Shown here: positions 16,992 to 25,585 of the stretch, piece by piece | Numbering within the stretch: position 1 is the stretch's first letter | How the letters are laid out: each line of letters opens with the position of its first letter | The notes under the pieces: model-generated | What the model was told of the DNA's origin: nothing | Database searches by the model: none | Seen by the model: only the letters and a program-made list of their open reading frames with translations | Made by a program: the position numbers and the translations under genes | DNA from: Streptomyces sp. CB02959 | GTDB lineage: Bacteria; Actinomycetota; Actinomycetes; Streptomycetales; Streptomycetaceae | Direction: 5' to 3' | NCBI RefSeq assembly: GCF_002803155.1 | Contig: NZ_NNBP01000030.1 | Span: 1-64,000, forward strand | DNA: 64,000 bases

Positions 16992-17876
16992 GTGAGCGAC
17001 TACCTTGTGGCCGCCGCCCGCTGGCGCGGCCACAACCGCAGAGCGGAGCCGGGGTCTCCGCCGAAGGCGCTGATGACAGCCGCCAGCCGCAGCCTGTCCG
17101 TGCTGGCCATCGCTGACCAAGCAGACCTGGCGATCCTACGCGCCGAATACGACCCGGCACCGACCCCGCCCCTCCCACCCCAGGGGCGGACTGCGCCCGG
17201 CCTTCCGCCGCCCCTCCCACCGGCCCGACACACGGCCGGTAGCCCGCCCACACTTCTGGAGCCCCTCCTGTCAACCCGATCCTTCATCGCCCGTCCCACG
17301 CAGACCGGCTACGCCGGCATAACCGGCTACGAGGGCATCTACGTCCACACCGACGGTGTGCCGAGCCACCACCTGCCGCTCCTCCTCACCGCTTTTCGGT
17401 ACCGGTTCCGCCAGAACCTGGAAGCCATGTCGCGCCACCTCGTGGACGACGTTGCCATCGGCTGGGACGAGTTGGGCACCGACCTTCTCCACGGCGCTCC
17501 GCCCGCGCTCGTCGCTGCCCTGACCGGCGGCGATCAGTGGCCCAGCCGCACCCTCGACAACCTGATCACCCCGGACGGCGCCCCGCCGGCGCGGATGACC
17601 GTCACCGACTACACCGCCGACGAGCAGGACCTGCAATGGGGCTACATCTTGCACCCGGAGGGGATCGAAGTGATCAGCCTGCTCCACGAAGACATCGGCC
17701 CGTTCGTGGACTGGAACACCGACCCCCGCACTGCCTTCAGCGACAACCCCGCACGCTGGTCCTCTACCGCGCCGCCCCCAGTCATCCAAGCCCCGCGCAT
17801 CGCCGCACCCCAGGCCGCCGCTGGCGCCGCCACCCCCGCGCGGGGCGTACCGGCCCACCCAGCCGCACGCCGCTAA
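16992..17876 (+). CDS. Hypothetical protein, possibly two joined units
   Basis: The open frame has 294 residues from GTG 16992. A helical front part (to about residue 55) is separated by a Pro-rich stretch (about 55-90) from a folded C-terminal part beginning near STRSFIARPTQTGYAGITGY. GGAG followed by CTG at 17269 would allow an independent start for the second part. It may therefore be one protein with a linker, or two genes that happen to share a frame. No known domain is recognised. Confidence 0.5.
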   Translation: MSDYLVAAARWRGHNRRAEPGSPPKALMTAASRSLSVLAIADQADLAILRAEYDPAPTPPLPPQGRTAPGLPPPLPPARHTAGSPPTLLEPLLSTRSFIARPTQTGYAGITGYEGIYVHTDGVPSHHLPLLLTAFRYRFRQNLEAMSRHLVDDVAIGWDELGTDLLHGAPPALVAALTGGDQWPSRTLDNLITPDGAPPARMTVTDYTADEQDLQWGYILHPEGIEVISLLHEDIGPFVDWNTDPRTAFSDNPARWSSTAPPPVIQAPRIAAPQAAAGAATPARGVPAHPAARR

Positions 17877-17910
17877 CCCCAACCTCTCCCCACCTGCCGA
17901 AGGACCTCCC

Positions 17911-18672
17911 CTGCCCACGTCCGACACGCCCCTGATCACCGTCGTTATCGCCACCCAGCTGCACGAGGACCGGCTCGGCTACCTGACCGCCATGCACGCC
18001 AGCCTCACCCGGCAGTCCGTACCCTGGGAGGCGGTTGTCGCGATCGACGGGGCCGATTCAGCGCGCCTGCCCGCCCCGCTCGCCGGCGACCCGCGCGTGC
18101 GCGCCCTCGCCCTGCCGCGGCCAGTCGGCGCCGCCCGCGCCCGGAAATTCGCGCTGGCCCAGGTTCGCACCGAGTACGTGAACTGGGCCGACGACGATGA
18201 CGAATTCAGTGACGACGCCATGGCGGCGCGACTGGACATCCTGGAAGCAACCGGGCTGGGCTGGTGCGCCGGGTGGAGCGAGGACCTTCACCCCGACGGG
18301 TCGTCCACCTTGTGGCGCTGCCCCACGCCGCCCGGCCGGCACGAGGCCGGCGACGTGTGGACGTACTGGCGGTCGCCCGCGGACACCATCCCGATCGGGC
18401 CGACCACGATCCTCGCCCGCACCGAGCTGGTGCGCGCCGCCCCCATGGGCGGCCTCGTCCAGGGCGAGGACTACATGGCGGCCGTCGGCGTGACCAACCT
18501 CGCCCCCGGAATCCTTCTGCCCCAGCCTGTGTATAGGTACCGCAAGCACCCTGGCCAGCTCACCGCCCAGCGCGGATACGACCAGCTGGAGGCAGCCGCC
18601 CGCGAGCACGCCTGGCACTACGGTCGCAGCCTTCGCTCCGTCGTCTGCCGTGAGATGCCCGCCCATGGCTGA
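17911..18672 (+). CDS. Glycosyltransferase family 2-like protein (CTG start)
   Basis: The protein has 253 residues. The GT-A fold front is visible: TPLITVVIATQLHEDRLGYL, then VPWEAVVAIDGAD, then PRPVGAARARKFALAQ, and an acidic metal/nucleotide-sugar motif NWADDDDEFSD (the DXD region). CTG 17911 lies six bases after AAGGA. The first ordinary in-frame start (ATG 17992) would delete the first beta strand VVIAT, so the CTG start is well supported. The acceptor is unknown. Such an enzyme in a conjugation cluster could modify the cell surface or a secreted component. Confidence 0.65.
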   Translation: MPTSDTPLITVVIATQLHEDRLGYLTAMHASLTRQSVPWEAVVAIDGADSARLPAPLAGDPRVRALALPRPVGAARARKFALAQVRTEYVNWADDDDEFSDDAMAARLDILEATGLGWCAGWSEDLHPDGSSTLWRCPTPPGRHEAGDVWTYWRSPADTIPIGPTTILARTELVRAAPMGGLVQGEDYMAAVGVTNLAPGILLPQPVYRYRKHPGQLTAQRGYDQLEAAAREHAWHYGRSLRSVVCREMPAHG

Positions 18673-19777
18673 CGCGCAGATCATCCTCGCCTACAGCCGG
18701 GATGCCGGCATCGTCGCCATCGCATCCGGCACGAAGTACCAGGCCGCGCAAGGCGCGCTGCAGGATTCCGGATTCCATCGAGACGCAGCCGGGGTGTACC
18801 GCCTGCAGGCCGAGGATCCGGACGCCTCCCGCACCACCGTGACCGGTCTGGTCCGCTCTGCCAAGGCGTACGGCGTCACGGTGACGACCAGCACACGGCG
18901 CTTCATCGACGACACCGTCCGTGACATCGCCGTCCTCCTGCCTGGCAATTGGGAGACACAGGTCGAACTGTACTGCCACCCGGTGTGGCAGGAGGACCTC
19001 GTGCCATGGCTATGGGACAGCGGCGAACTCGGCCGCGCCGTCCAGAGCGACCGGATCCCCTACGCCGCCACCCTCACCGAATCCGCTTCAGGCACCACCT
19101 TGCTGCTCGTCGAGCGCCCCGGCCACCAACTCGACTACCTCGTCGGCGCTTTCACCCCCGAGCCGTTCGACGAAGGGTACGGCGAGCCGCACGCCCCGCG
19201 CAGCATCGTCCTGCCGCCCTTCCCCGGCCGCGCGGCGAGGGCGATCACCGACCGGTACCTGCCCGCCTACGACCGGGCCGTCCACGCCCGACGGATCGCC
19301 GCAGCGGCCGGCGCCCTCGACCGGATCCGCACCGAGCACGACACCTGGAGTGCGATGGTCGCCTCCAACCGTTACAGCGACGCCACTCCCCTGGACATCG
19401 ACGCGCTCGGCACCGCGACCGCACAGTTCCTGGATGGCGCCTGGCGCGACTTCCTGACCGTCGTGGACCACGCTCCCGCGCTGCTGGAACGGTGCAGCCC
19501 CGCCGCCGCGCCGTGGCCCGAGGACACCGACGCCCTCGCACGGCTTGCCGACGCCCTCGGTGATGCCCAGGCGGTGCGCGAGGAGCTGGCCCGTGGCACC
19601 TCGCGCACCCGCCCCGAACTGGGCGCGCGGACGTGGCCGGCCATCGCCACCTGGCTCACCCACAGTGAGCCGTTCCTCCGCCAGGCCCGGGCGGCGACCC
19701 CGCACCCACGCTCCGCTCTGGCCGTCGCGGCGCCGCCCCGCATCCTCCCGCCGGGCCGGCCCACACCCCGCCGGTGA
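18665..19777 (+). CDS. Hypothetical protein with N-terminal 'GF...Y.L' domain
   Basis: The protein has 370 residues, ATG 18665 overlapping the end of the glycosyltransferase gene. Residues about 10-80 (VAIASGTKYQAAQGALQDSG, then FHRDAAGVYRLQAEDPDASR) belong to a domain repeated in the proteins at 19806, 20261, 24845, 26396 and 42425. The pattern is small residues, a Gly-Phe, then Tyr-Arg-Leu, then a helix and a beta strand ending in V/T-Ala/Asp. The remaining 280 residues are helical, with no known motif. Confidence 0.6.
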   Translation: MADAQIILAYSRDAGIVAIASGTKYQAAQGALQDSGFHRDAAGVYRLQAEDPDASRTTVTGLVRSAKAYGVTVTTSTRRFIDDTVRDIAVLLPGNWETQVELYCHPVWQEDLVPWLWDSGELGRAVQSDRIPYAATLTESASGTTLLLVERPGHQLDYLVGAFTPEPFDEGYGEPHAPRSIVLPPFPGRAARAITDRYLPAYDRAVHARRIAAAAGALDRIRTEHDTWSAMVASNRYSDATPLDIDALGTATAQFLDGAWRDFLTVVDHAPALLERCSPAAAPWPEDTDALARLADALGDAQAVREELARGTSRTRPELGARTWPAIATWLTHSEPFLRQARAATPHPRSALAVAAPPRILPPGRPTPRR

Positions 19778-19805
19778 CCCGCTGTTCCACCGAAAGGTTC
19801 ACCCG

Positions 19806-20264
19806 TTGCCCCCTGCCCCCTACTTCGCCTTCGGCACCCATCCCGAGCACGGCTTCGTCGCCACCACCGCGAACGTCCCCACACACCTGGCCCACTGGTT
19901 CCTGGTGCGCGAGCAGTTCGTGCCCGTCCTCGCCACACCCGGCCTGTACCGGCTCACCAACCCGGACCAGGACGGCATGCGACGCACCCGGCAAGCCGTA
20001 CACGATCTGCGCCGCCACGGCTACGCCGTGCAAGCCGACTACTCCCTCGACCCCGCCCTCACCCCTGGCCCTCCCCACAACCCCATCGCCGTCCACGAGT
20101 ACTCCGAGCGACGCAGTCGGATCGCACGAGCCGCCGCCAGCCGCTCCCCGCAAAGCGGTCCCGCACTGACGACGTCGGTGCCGTCCGCCCGGCCGATCCC
20201 GGCGAAGCCCACCTACGCCCCCACCGTCCACCTGACCGCTACCGCCACCGGACGCTCCAGGTGA
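19806..20264 (+). CDS. Small 'GF...Y.L' domain protein
   Basis: The protein has 152 residues from TTG 19806, behind GAAAGG. The domain fills residues 8-80 (EHGFVATTANVPTHLAHWFL, then YRLTNPDQDGMRRTRQAV, then LRRHGYAVQADYSLDP). A basic, low-complexity tail follows. It is one of six paralogous copies in the cluster. The next gene starts inside its stop (GTGA). Function unknown. Confidence 0.55.
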   Translation: MPPAPYFAFGTHPEHGFVATTANVPTHLAHWFLVREQFVPVLATPGLYRLTNPDQDGMRRTRQAVHDLRRHGYAVQADYSLDPALTPGPPHNPIAVHEYSERRSRIARAAASRSPQSGPALTTSVPSARPIPAKPTYAPTVHLTATATGRSR

Positions 20265-20599
20265 GCACCGAGCCGATCCGCATCACCCGCGGGCAAGGCG
20301 GCGAAGTCGAAGTCGAAGGCACCCTGGACTTGCTGGCTGCAGACGTCCTGCGCCGAGCAGGCTTCCTGTTCCAGCCGACCCTGCGCGGTCACTGGATCCG
20401 GCTCCCGTTCGACCTGGGGCGCGACTGGGAGAACGAGCACGCGACGTGGGCGGAGCAGATGCTCACCGCCGCCCGCTACCCGGTGCACCTCGACCCCGAC
20501 CTGCGCACCGGCACCCTCGAACAGGCTGCACCCCCTGGCCCGGTACGCCCGCCGGCCATGACCGCGCAGGTGCCGCCCGGGCGTCGGGCCCGCCGCTGA
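20261..20599 (+). CDS. Small 'GF...Y.L' domain protein
   Basis: The protein has 112 residues from GTG 20261, overlapping the previous stop by 4 bases. It carries the same domain (LLAADVLRRAGFLFQPTLRG, then HWIRLPFD, then AEQMLTAARYPVHLDPDL), almost without extension. The compact size makes it the best copy for defining the domain limits. Function unknown. Confidence 0.55.
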   Translation: MSTEPIRITRGQGGEVEVEGTLDLLAADVLRRAGFLFQPTLRGHWIRLPFDLGRDWENEHATWAEQMLTAARYPVHLDPDLRTGTLEQAAPPGPVRPPAMTAQVPPGRRARR

Positions 20600-20621
20600 C
20601 GCACCGACCCAGGAGAGACGC

Positions 20622-21782
20622 ATCACCGACATTCCCACAGCCACCGAACTCTCAAGCAGAGCCCGTGACTTCCGGTTGCGCATTGCCGTCATCGACCGCG
20701 AGGCCGAGACCACGCTCGACACCACCCGGGATCGCTTCGGACAAACCGTCCACCACCATGCCGCGGCAGCCGCCCGCGCCCGCCGCAACGCCGCAGCCGT
20801 CGCGGCATACGCCGCCCATCTCGCCCCGCACGCCACCCACCTTCTGGACGCAGCCCGCAGCAACCTCGACGAACTGCCGCCCGCCCGGCACACCACCGCC
20901 TGGCGAACCCTGCTCAATGCCCTCGCCGCCTCCCACGCCGAGATCACCCGCGTCCTGAGCCGCCCCGCAGCCCCCGGCTCGGCCGCCGAGCGCGAGCAGC
21001 ATCAGCTCCTGTGGCCCCACCTCGCCGCTTGGGCGGACCACAGCACCATCGCCACTGACCTCGCCGACCAGCACCACCAACCCGAGCCCGAACTGGACGC
21101 TGAGGAAGCACGGCAGTGGACGCAGAGGGCCCAGGCCGCGCAGCGACGGGGCGAGTTGGACCTGTTCGAGTCGTGGTACATCTCCGACGGCCGGCGCATC
21201 ACGCTCGCCTACCTGGTCGAGGACGGCACCTCGACCGTGATCGCCCTCACCGGCGACCCGGACGCGCCGGGCTGGCAGGTCATCGGGCACTACGCCCACG
21301 AATACTCGGCCGGACAGGCACTGCCCCGCCCAGTTCCACCCGGAATCCTGCGCCCGGACATCTCGCATTTCAACCGCCCGCAACCCGCACCCGAGGTGCC
21401 CCTGCAAGAGCTGCTCCAGGACCTCGCCGAGGCGCGCGCCGCAGGCGACGTCTCCGAGACGCTGCTCACCGCCACCCAGCACGGGCACGACGCGGGCCCG
21501 ATGGTCCGCCTGCAAGAACTCCTGCACAGGGCCAGCCACTTCGCCGGCGCCCTGGAAACCGTGCAGGGCCGGCAGATTGCCGCCCGGCTCGATTCCATCG
21601 GCCGACAACTGGACTTCCTCACCCGCGAAGTCCAGGACGCAGCCGAGGACCTCGGAGCCACCGTCGCGGTCCTGCCACCCCACCGCATCCCCACACCGCC
21701 GCGGATCCGCCCGCGCCCCGCCCTGGACACCACACCCCCGCCTCCACCTCCCCGCGCCACGACCCCCGCGCATCACCCGTAG
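20622..21782 (+). CDS. Large helical hypothetical protein (probable ATC start)
   Basis: The protein has 386 residues from ATC 20622, which follows AGGAGAG (20611-20617) by four bases. The first ordinary start is TTG 20676 without a ribosome binding site. The sequence is Ala/His-rich and helical, with two helical bundles flanking a short beta-rich part (WYISDGRRITLAYLVEDGTS). The C-terminal part (LQELLHRASHFAGALETVQG, then RQLDFLTREVQDAAEDLG) resembles the helical C-terminus of the relaxase-like protein at 23911 and of the protein at 24845. No known domain is recognised. A strong hairpin follows, so this may end an operon. Confidence 0.55.
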   Translation: MTDIPTATELSSRARDFRLRIAVIDREAETTLDTTRDRFGQTVHHHAAAAARARRNAAAVAAYAAHLAPHATHLLDAARSNLDELPPARHTTAWRTLLNALAASHAEITRVLSRPAAPGSAAEREQHQLLWPHLAAWADHSTIATDLADQHHQPEPELDAEEARQWTQRAQAAQRRGELDLFESWYISDGRRITLAYLVEDGTSTVIALTGDPDAPGWQVIGHYAHEYSAGQALPRPVPPGILRPDISHFNRPQPAPEVPLQELLQDLAEARAAGDVSETLLTATQHGHDAGPMVRLQELLHRASHFAGALETVQGRQIAARLDSIGRQLDFLTREVQDAAEDLGATVAVLPPHRIPTPPRIRPRPALDTTPPPPPPRATTPAHHP

Positions 21783-21832
21783 CACGCCCTATCCCCGGCA
21801 AAATGCCCCGTTGAGCCTGACCGCCTCGGTGG

Positions 21833-21870
21833 CCCCGGCGCCGCGCAACGCCTCCAGCGCGGCGCCGGGG
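21833..21870. terminator. Perfect 14-bp GC hairpin
   Basis: The arms CCCCGGCGCCGCGC (21833-21846) and GCGCGGCGCCGGGG (21857-21870) enclose a 10-base loop. It lies 50 bases after the end of a long run of coupled genes and is a strong rho-independent-type terminator candidate. The rest of the gap up to 22111 holds no gene I can support, but a promoter for the next gene is expected there. Confidence 0.75.
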
Positions 21871-22111
21871 AGCCCGCACCTCACGCGCTCCCTGTGCTGT
21901 CGGCGTTCAACATGCCGATGAAGGCGGCGTTCACGATGCCGACGTCCCGTTCAACGACGACCAAGGGGCTGGTCAGGCGGTGCGTTCATCGGCGAGGTGC
22001 CGCCGCCTCACAGTCGCCGGCAGCGCCCCTCACCGTGGGCGGCACCGCCCCACCGCGGATTCACCCCGACCACCTCTGAACCCACTTCACCTGCAAAGAA
22101 AGAGAACCCAT

Positions 22112-22609
22112 ATGCCTGTTCGAACGAATTGGAATGTTGCCCACAGCTGTGGACACGCCGTGGATCACGACCTGTCCAACCGCCCCGCTGATCGGCGGGC
22201 AGGGTTCGCCCGCTGGCTCGAAGGCCGCGAATGCACCGACTGCTGGAAGGCCGCCCGCGACTCCGACAGCGCCAGCAAGGAGGAATGGCTCGCCGCCAAG
22301 CGAGCCGAGGAACAGCAGGCCGCTACCGACTGGGCCGAGCAGTTCGCCATGCCGCCGCTCGAAGGCCCCCACAAGGCCCTCGCTTGGGGTGAGCGCTCCC
22401 GCCACCAGCTCGTCACCACCGCCTACACCGCGCTGGTGACCGAAGGCAGCTGGGATGAAGCCGACTGGGCCGTGCTGGAGGAGCAGATCCGTGCCGTCAC
22501 CCGGGCGGGATGGTGGATCGATCAGAGAGACGCCGAGGGCACTGACCTGCCCGAACTCCTGGACGCAGCCAACAGCGACGACCTGGGCACCGAGAACCCG
22601 TTCCGGTAG
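22112..22609 (+). CDS. Hypothetical protein with possible zinc-binding cysteines
   Basis: The protein has 165 residues, ATG 22112, with a weak purine-rich AAAGAAAGAGAA upstream. The front (NVAHSCGHAVDHDLSNRP, then ECTDCWKAARDSD) holds one CGH and one CxxC, a plausible zinc site. The rest is acidic and helical. It is bracketed by two hairpins (21833 and 22631), so it is probably transcribed on its own. Such monocistronic genes in mobile elements are often regulators, but nothing here proves that. Confidence 0.6.
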   Translation: MPVRTNWNVAHSCGHAVDHDLSNRPADRRAGFARWLEGRECTDCWKAARDSDSASKEEWLAAKRAEEQQAATDWAEQFAMPPLEGPHKALAWGERSRHQLVTTAYTALVTEGSWDEADWAVLEEQIRAVTRAGWWIDQRDAEGTDLPELLDAANSDDLGTENPFR

Positions 22610-22622
22610 GCGCAGGCCCCTC

Positions 22623-22692
22623 TATACCCGACGATCCCCGGTTACCGAAACCGGGGATCGTTCGGAGTATTGATCCTCCCACCGCCACCCCG
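22623..22692 (+). promoter_or_regulatory. Conserved hairpin element, copy 1
   Basis: A 13-bp perfect stem (22631-22643 with 22649-22661) has the loop ACCGA. The core CCCCGGTTACCGAAACCGGG and its downstream flank (GAGTATTGATCCTCCCACCG) recur at 44195-44260. Both copies sit just after a gene stop and about 30-50 bases before the ribosome binding site of the next gene. It may act as a terminator, as a leader structure or as a protein-binding palindrome. Confidence 0.6.
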
Positions 22693-22715
22693 CGCTCGAT
22701 GTGGAAGGACCAGCT

Positions 22716-23138
22716 GTGCCCGACGCCGTATCCCGCCCGCCCTACATTCCGGGCGACGTCTTCACCCCCGAACGGGACATCACCCACGCCCACTTCCGCC
22801 CCGGCGACAAGGTCGTCGTCCTCAAGGGCGTGGCCGGCAAAGAACTGTGGGGCGATGCGTACAAGGTCGTAACCCCCTCCTGGCACACCCCGACCGACGA
22901 GGACGGGTGGCGTCTGTACGACCCCAACGGCGGGGACCGCACCTACATCACCGCTCACCCCCGCTACCTCGTCCACCTCTCTCGCCGGTGCCCCGACTGT
23001 CTGATCTACCTGCGCGCTCTGGAGGACTACCTGCTGCCCCAGTTCGCAGACGGCAACGCGGCGGTCGACTGCGGCTGGTACTCGCTCACCCGCCTTAACC
23101 AGCTCGTGCACGTGTACGACGCGCGAGGCGACCGGTGA
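22716..23138 (+). CDS. Small hypothetical protein with CPDC motif
   Basis: The protein has 140 residues, GTG 22716, six bases after GGAAGGA. The middle part is beta-rich with a barrel-like look (RPGDKVVVLKGVAGKELWGD, then WRLYDPNGGDRTYITAHPRY), followed by CPDC and a helix. KOW/SH3-like folds look like this, but no family is certain. It overlaps the next gene by four bases (GTGA). Confidence 0.55.
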   Translation: MPDAVSRPPYIPGDVFTPERDITHAHFRPGDKVVVLKGVAGKELWGDAYKVVTPSWHTPTDEDGWRLYDPNGGDRTYITAHPRYLVHLSRRCPDCLIYLRALEDYLLPQFADGNAAVDCGWYSLTRLNQLVHVYDARGDR

Positions 23139-23911
23139 CCCATACCCTCAGCACCCCGGACCGCGCTGCGGCTCTGGCACGGGCGGTCTCTCACGCCACT
23201 ACCACGTTCGCCGATCCGCGGTGGCCCGCGTGCCTGGCCGAGGTCCTGCAGGATCTCAATGCGACCTGGCAGGAATCCGCCCAGGTGTGCGCCGGCGTCG
23301 CCTGGCAGGCCCGCGCCACCGGGCACAGTGCACTGGGCGTGCTCCACCCGGATCAGATCACCGGCCACCGGCCAGATCCGGTCACTGGGCGGACGTACCG
23401 GCATCTATATCTGAGCACGCTGCGCTACGACTTCCGCTGCCGCACCCTCGAATCCGTCGTCGGCAAGGTCCCAGTGAGCGTGCTCAATCGCGACCCCTAC
23501 AGCTGGGCGCTGGATGCCTTCGCGCGCCTGGGACAGTCCCGTTCGGAGGGGCTTGCCCGGATGGAGCGGGTCCTCGATACCGCCGGCGATCACCCTGGGA
23601 CGCTGCACGTCCTGCTGCACGGGGTATGGCTGGGTGGTCTGCTTCCGAGGCGAGCGCACTGGCTGCTGGCGCTGGTGGACCGGCTCCCCGACGGCGGAGC
23701 GGGCGATCCGATCGCGCTGTTCCGCAAGTCGTCGGCCCTGCGCTCTCTGGGCCGGTACCCCGAGGCGCTGGACACCATCGACCGCGCTCTGGAGCTGCTG
23801 CCTCCCGGCGAACTGGCCGTTCACGCTGACCTGGTGCGCGAACGCGCCCTGGTCACTGCAGCCCACGACCTGACCCAACTCGCCCTACCAGTCGGGAAAG
23901 TCGCCCCGTAA
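23135..23911 (+). CDS. TPR-like helical hypothetical protein
   Basis: The protein has 258 residues from GTG 23135. The C-terminal half has a TPR-like helix pair (FRKSSALRSLGRYPEALDTI, then DRALELLPPGELAVHADLV), suggesting a protein-interaction role. The N-terminal half is not recognised. It is coupled on both sides: its start overlaps the previous stop, and its TAA shares a base with the ATG of the relaxase-like gene. Confidence 0.6.
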   Translation: MTHTLSTPDRAAALARAVSHATTTFADPRWPACLAEVLQDLNATWQESAQVCAGVAWQARATGHSALGVLHPDQITGHRPDPVTGRTYRHLYLSTLRYDFRCRTLESVVGKVPVSVLNRDPYSWALDAFARLGQSRSEGLARMERVLDTAGDHPGTLHVLLHGVWLGGLLPRRAHWLLALVDRLPDGGAGDPIALFRKSSALRSLGRYPEALDTIDRALELLPPGELAVHADLVRERALVTAAHDLTQLALPVGKVAP

Positions 23912-24828
23912 TGATCCCCCGCATCCACCAGCGGAGCCCCGACGCCGTCGAGGCACTCGGCGAAGCCCTCGGCCGCCCCGTCAGCGACCAGGAGGGCCTG
24001 ACCGCGCACGCAATGGTCGCCCGCTGGCCGGGCCTGGACTACTACACCCCCGATGACGAGCAGGAGAGGTGGACGTCTGCCGACTGGGCCGAACTCCTCG
24101 ACGCTCCGATGCGGGATCGCCCCCTCGCCGGCAGCCCGCGCGAGGACCGCCGCGCCATCTGGCACGCGGACGTGCGCCTGCACCCCGGCGACCGCGATCT
24201 CACCGGTGCGGAGTGGTCCGAGATCGCCCACCGACTCGCGCGCACCGCGGGCATCCACGCGCCGGGCGACCACCATGGGTGTCGCTGGATCGCCGTCCAG
24301 GCCCAGCCCGGCCGCCTCGACCTGCTGGCCAACCTCATCCGCGCCGACGGCACATGGGAAGGACAACCCCACAATTTGGCCAAGGCGTTGATGAGCGAGT
24401 GCCGGCGCATTGAGGCCGACTTCGGCCTCACCCCGCCCCGCCAGGGCCGCGTTCCTCAGCGTCCCGCACAGCCCGTTCCTGCGCTCACCAGGGCCACCGG
24501 GCACCCCACTGCCCACTCCGCCGAGGAACTGGTCGGCGCCACGGCACAGCTCGCCGAACTGCTGCACCAACTCGCCGACGAGGCCACCGGCCCGGTGGCC
24601 ACCGGGCGCGGCCTCGTCGAGCACGCGGCCTACCGCCTCGACCGCCTGCCCCACACCTACGGCCCGGCGGCCGGACACCAACTGGAGCTGATCGCCCGCC
24701 GTCTGCACAGCATCCAACAGGACCTCGAAGCCACCGCCGCCGCTCTGCCCAGCACCACCCGCAGGCCCGCACCGACCACCCCCGCGATCGCGTCTCCCCA
24801 GGCCACCCCCGCACGACCGTCCCGCTGA
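23911..24828 (+). CDS. Relaxase-like protein lacking the catalytic residues
   Basis: The protein has 305 residues. The frame of actinomycete relaxase/mobilisation nucleases is clear: a MIPRIHQR start, then WHADVRLHPGDRDLTGAEWS, then HGCRWIAVQ, LIRADG and ECRRIEADFGL. In active members the strand after CRWIAV carries the metal-binding histidines (a HADDHIHI-type motif) and the N-terminus has a YLYGPG-type tyrosine. Here those places read AQPGRLDLL and EALGRP, so both the histidine triad and the tyrosine are gone. It may still bind oriT or another relaxase. ATG 23911 shares a base with the preceding stop codon. No intact relaxase is visible in this window. Confidence 0.65.
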   Translation: MIPRIHQRSPDAVEALGEALGRPVSDQEGLTAHAMVARWPGLDYYTPDDEQERWTSADWAELLDAPMRDRPLAGSPREDRRAIWHADVRLHPGDRDLTGAEWSEIAHRLARTAGIHAPGDHHGCRWIAVQAQPGRLDLLANLIRADGTWEGQPHNLAKALMSECRRIEADFGLTPPRQGRVPQRPAQPVPALTRATGHPTAHSAEELVGATAQLAELLHQLADEATGPVATGRGLVEHAAYRLDRLPHTYGPAAGHQLELIARRLHSIQQDLEATAAALPSTTRRPAPTTPAIASPQATPARPSR

Positions 24829-24844
24829 CCCACCAGAAAGATCC

Positions 24845-25558
24845 TTGTTCTTGGCCCTTGCCGACCGCTTCATAACCCTGGGACGCGATACGCACTCCGG
24901 GGAAGTCCTCGCCCGCGGCGGCGACCCCGAAGCCCACAGCATCCTTCAGCGCACCGGCTTCATCCCCGTCGTCCGCCTCCACCAGACGTATCACCGCCTC
25001 CCCACCAGCCTGGACGAAGCCGAGGAGAACCGTCTCGCCACTCGCGCCGTGGCCCGGCTGCGCGCCGTGAGCTATCACGTCGAGGCCGACGACGCCTTCG
25101 ACACGGACCTGCGCGAGGCGCACTACCTGCCGCTCGGCTCCCAGATCGCCCACCTCGCCGAGCAGATCCGCGAAGCCACCACGACCGACGAGGTCGCCGA
25201 CACACTGACCGAACTGACCGCCACACACGACGGGGTACTGACCGCCCTCGGTCAGGTCCTAGCGGCAACTGCCGAGTTCTACCAGAACCTTGGCCAATCA
25301 CCGGACCCGTACACCGCAAAGCGACTGCACTACCTCGCCGATCACCGGCTCGGCGTCATCTGGTCCGACTTGGCGCACATGCGCAATGACCTCGCCGACC
25401 GGCACCAGGCCCATCCCCAGCGCCGCGCGTGCACCGCCGAGGTCTCACCGGGCGAACGCGAAGCCTCCGCCACCTACGCCTGCCCACCTACCCCGCCACG
25501 GCTGTCCACCACCAGCCCCGGCCCCGCCGCACCGAACCCAACGGCCCGGCGGCGCTGA
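24845..25558 (+). CDS. Protein with 'GF...Y.L' domain and helical bundle
   Basis: The protein has 237 residues from TTG 24845, after AGAAAG. Residues 8-85 are the repeated domain (HSILQRTGFIPVVRLHQTYH, then RLPTSLDEAEENRLATRAVA, then SYHVEADDAFDTDL). Residues 95-190 form a helical bundle (IAHLAEQIREATTTDEVADT, then VLAATAEFYQNLGQ) similar to the C-termini at 20622 and 23911. The tail is Pro/Thr-rich. Function unknown; this copy links two of the element's recurring modules in one chain. Confidence 0.55.
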   Translation: MFLALADRFITLGRDTHSGEVLARGGDPEAHSILQRTGFIPVVRLHQTYHRLPTSLDEAEENRLATRAVARLRAVSYHVEADDAFDTDLREAHYLPLGSQIAHLAEQIREATTTDEVADTLTELTATHDGVLTALGQVLAATAEFYQNLGQSPDPYTAKRLHYLADHRLGVIWSDLAHMRNDLADRHQAHPQRRACTAEVSPGEREASATYACPPTPPRLSTTSPGPAAPNPTARRR

Positions 25559-25585
25559 CCCTGCACCTTCCTTCCCGAGGAGACC

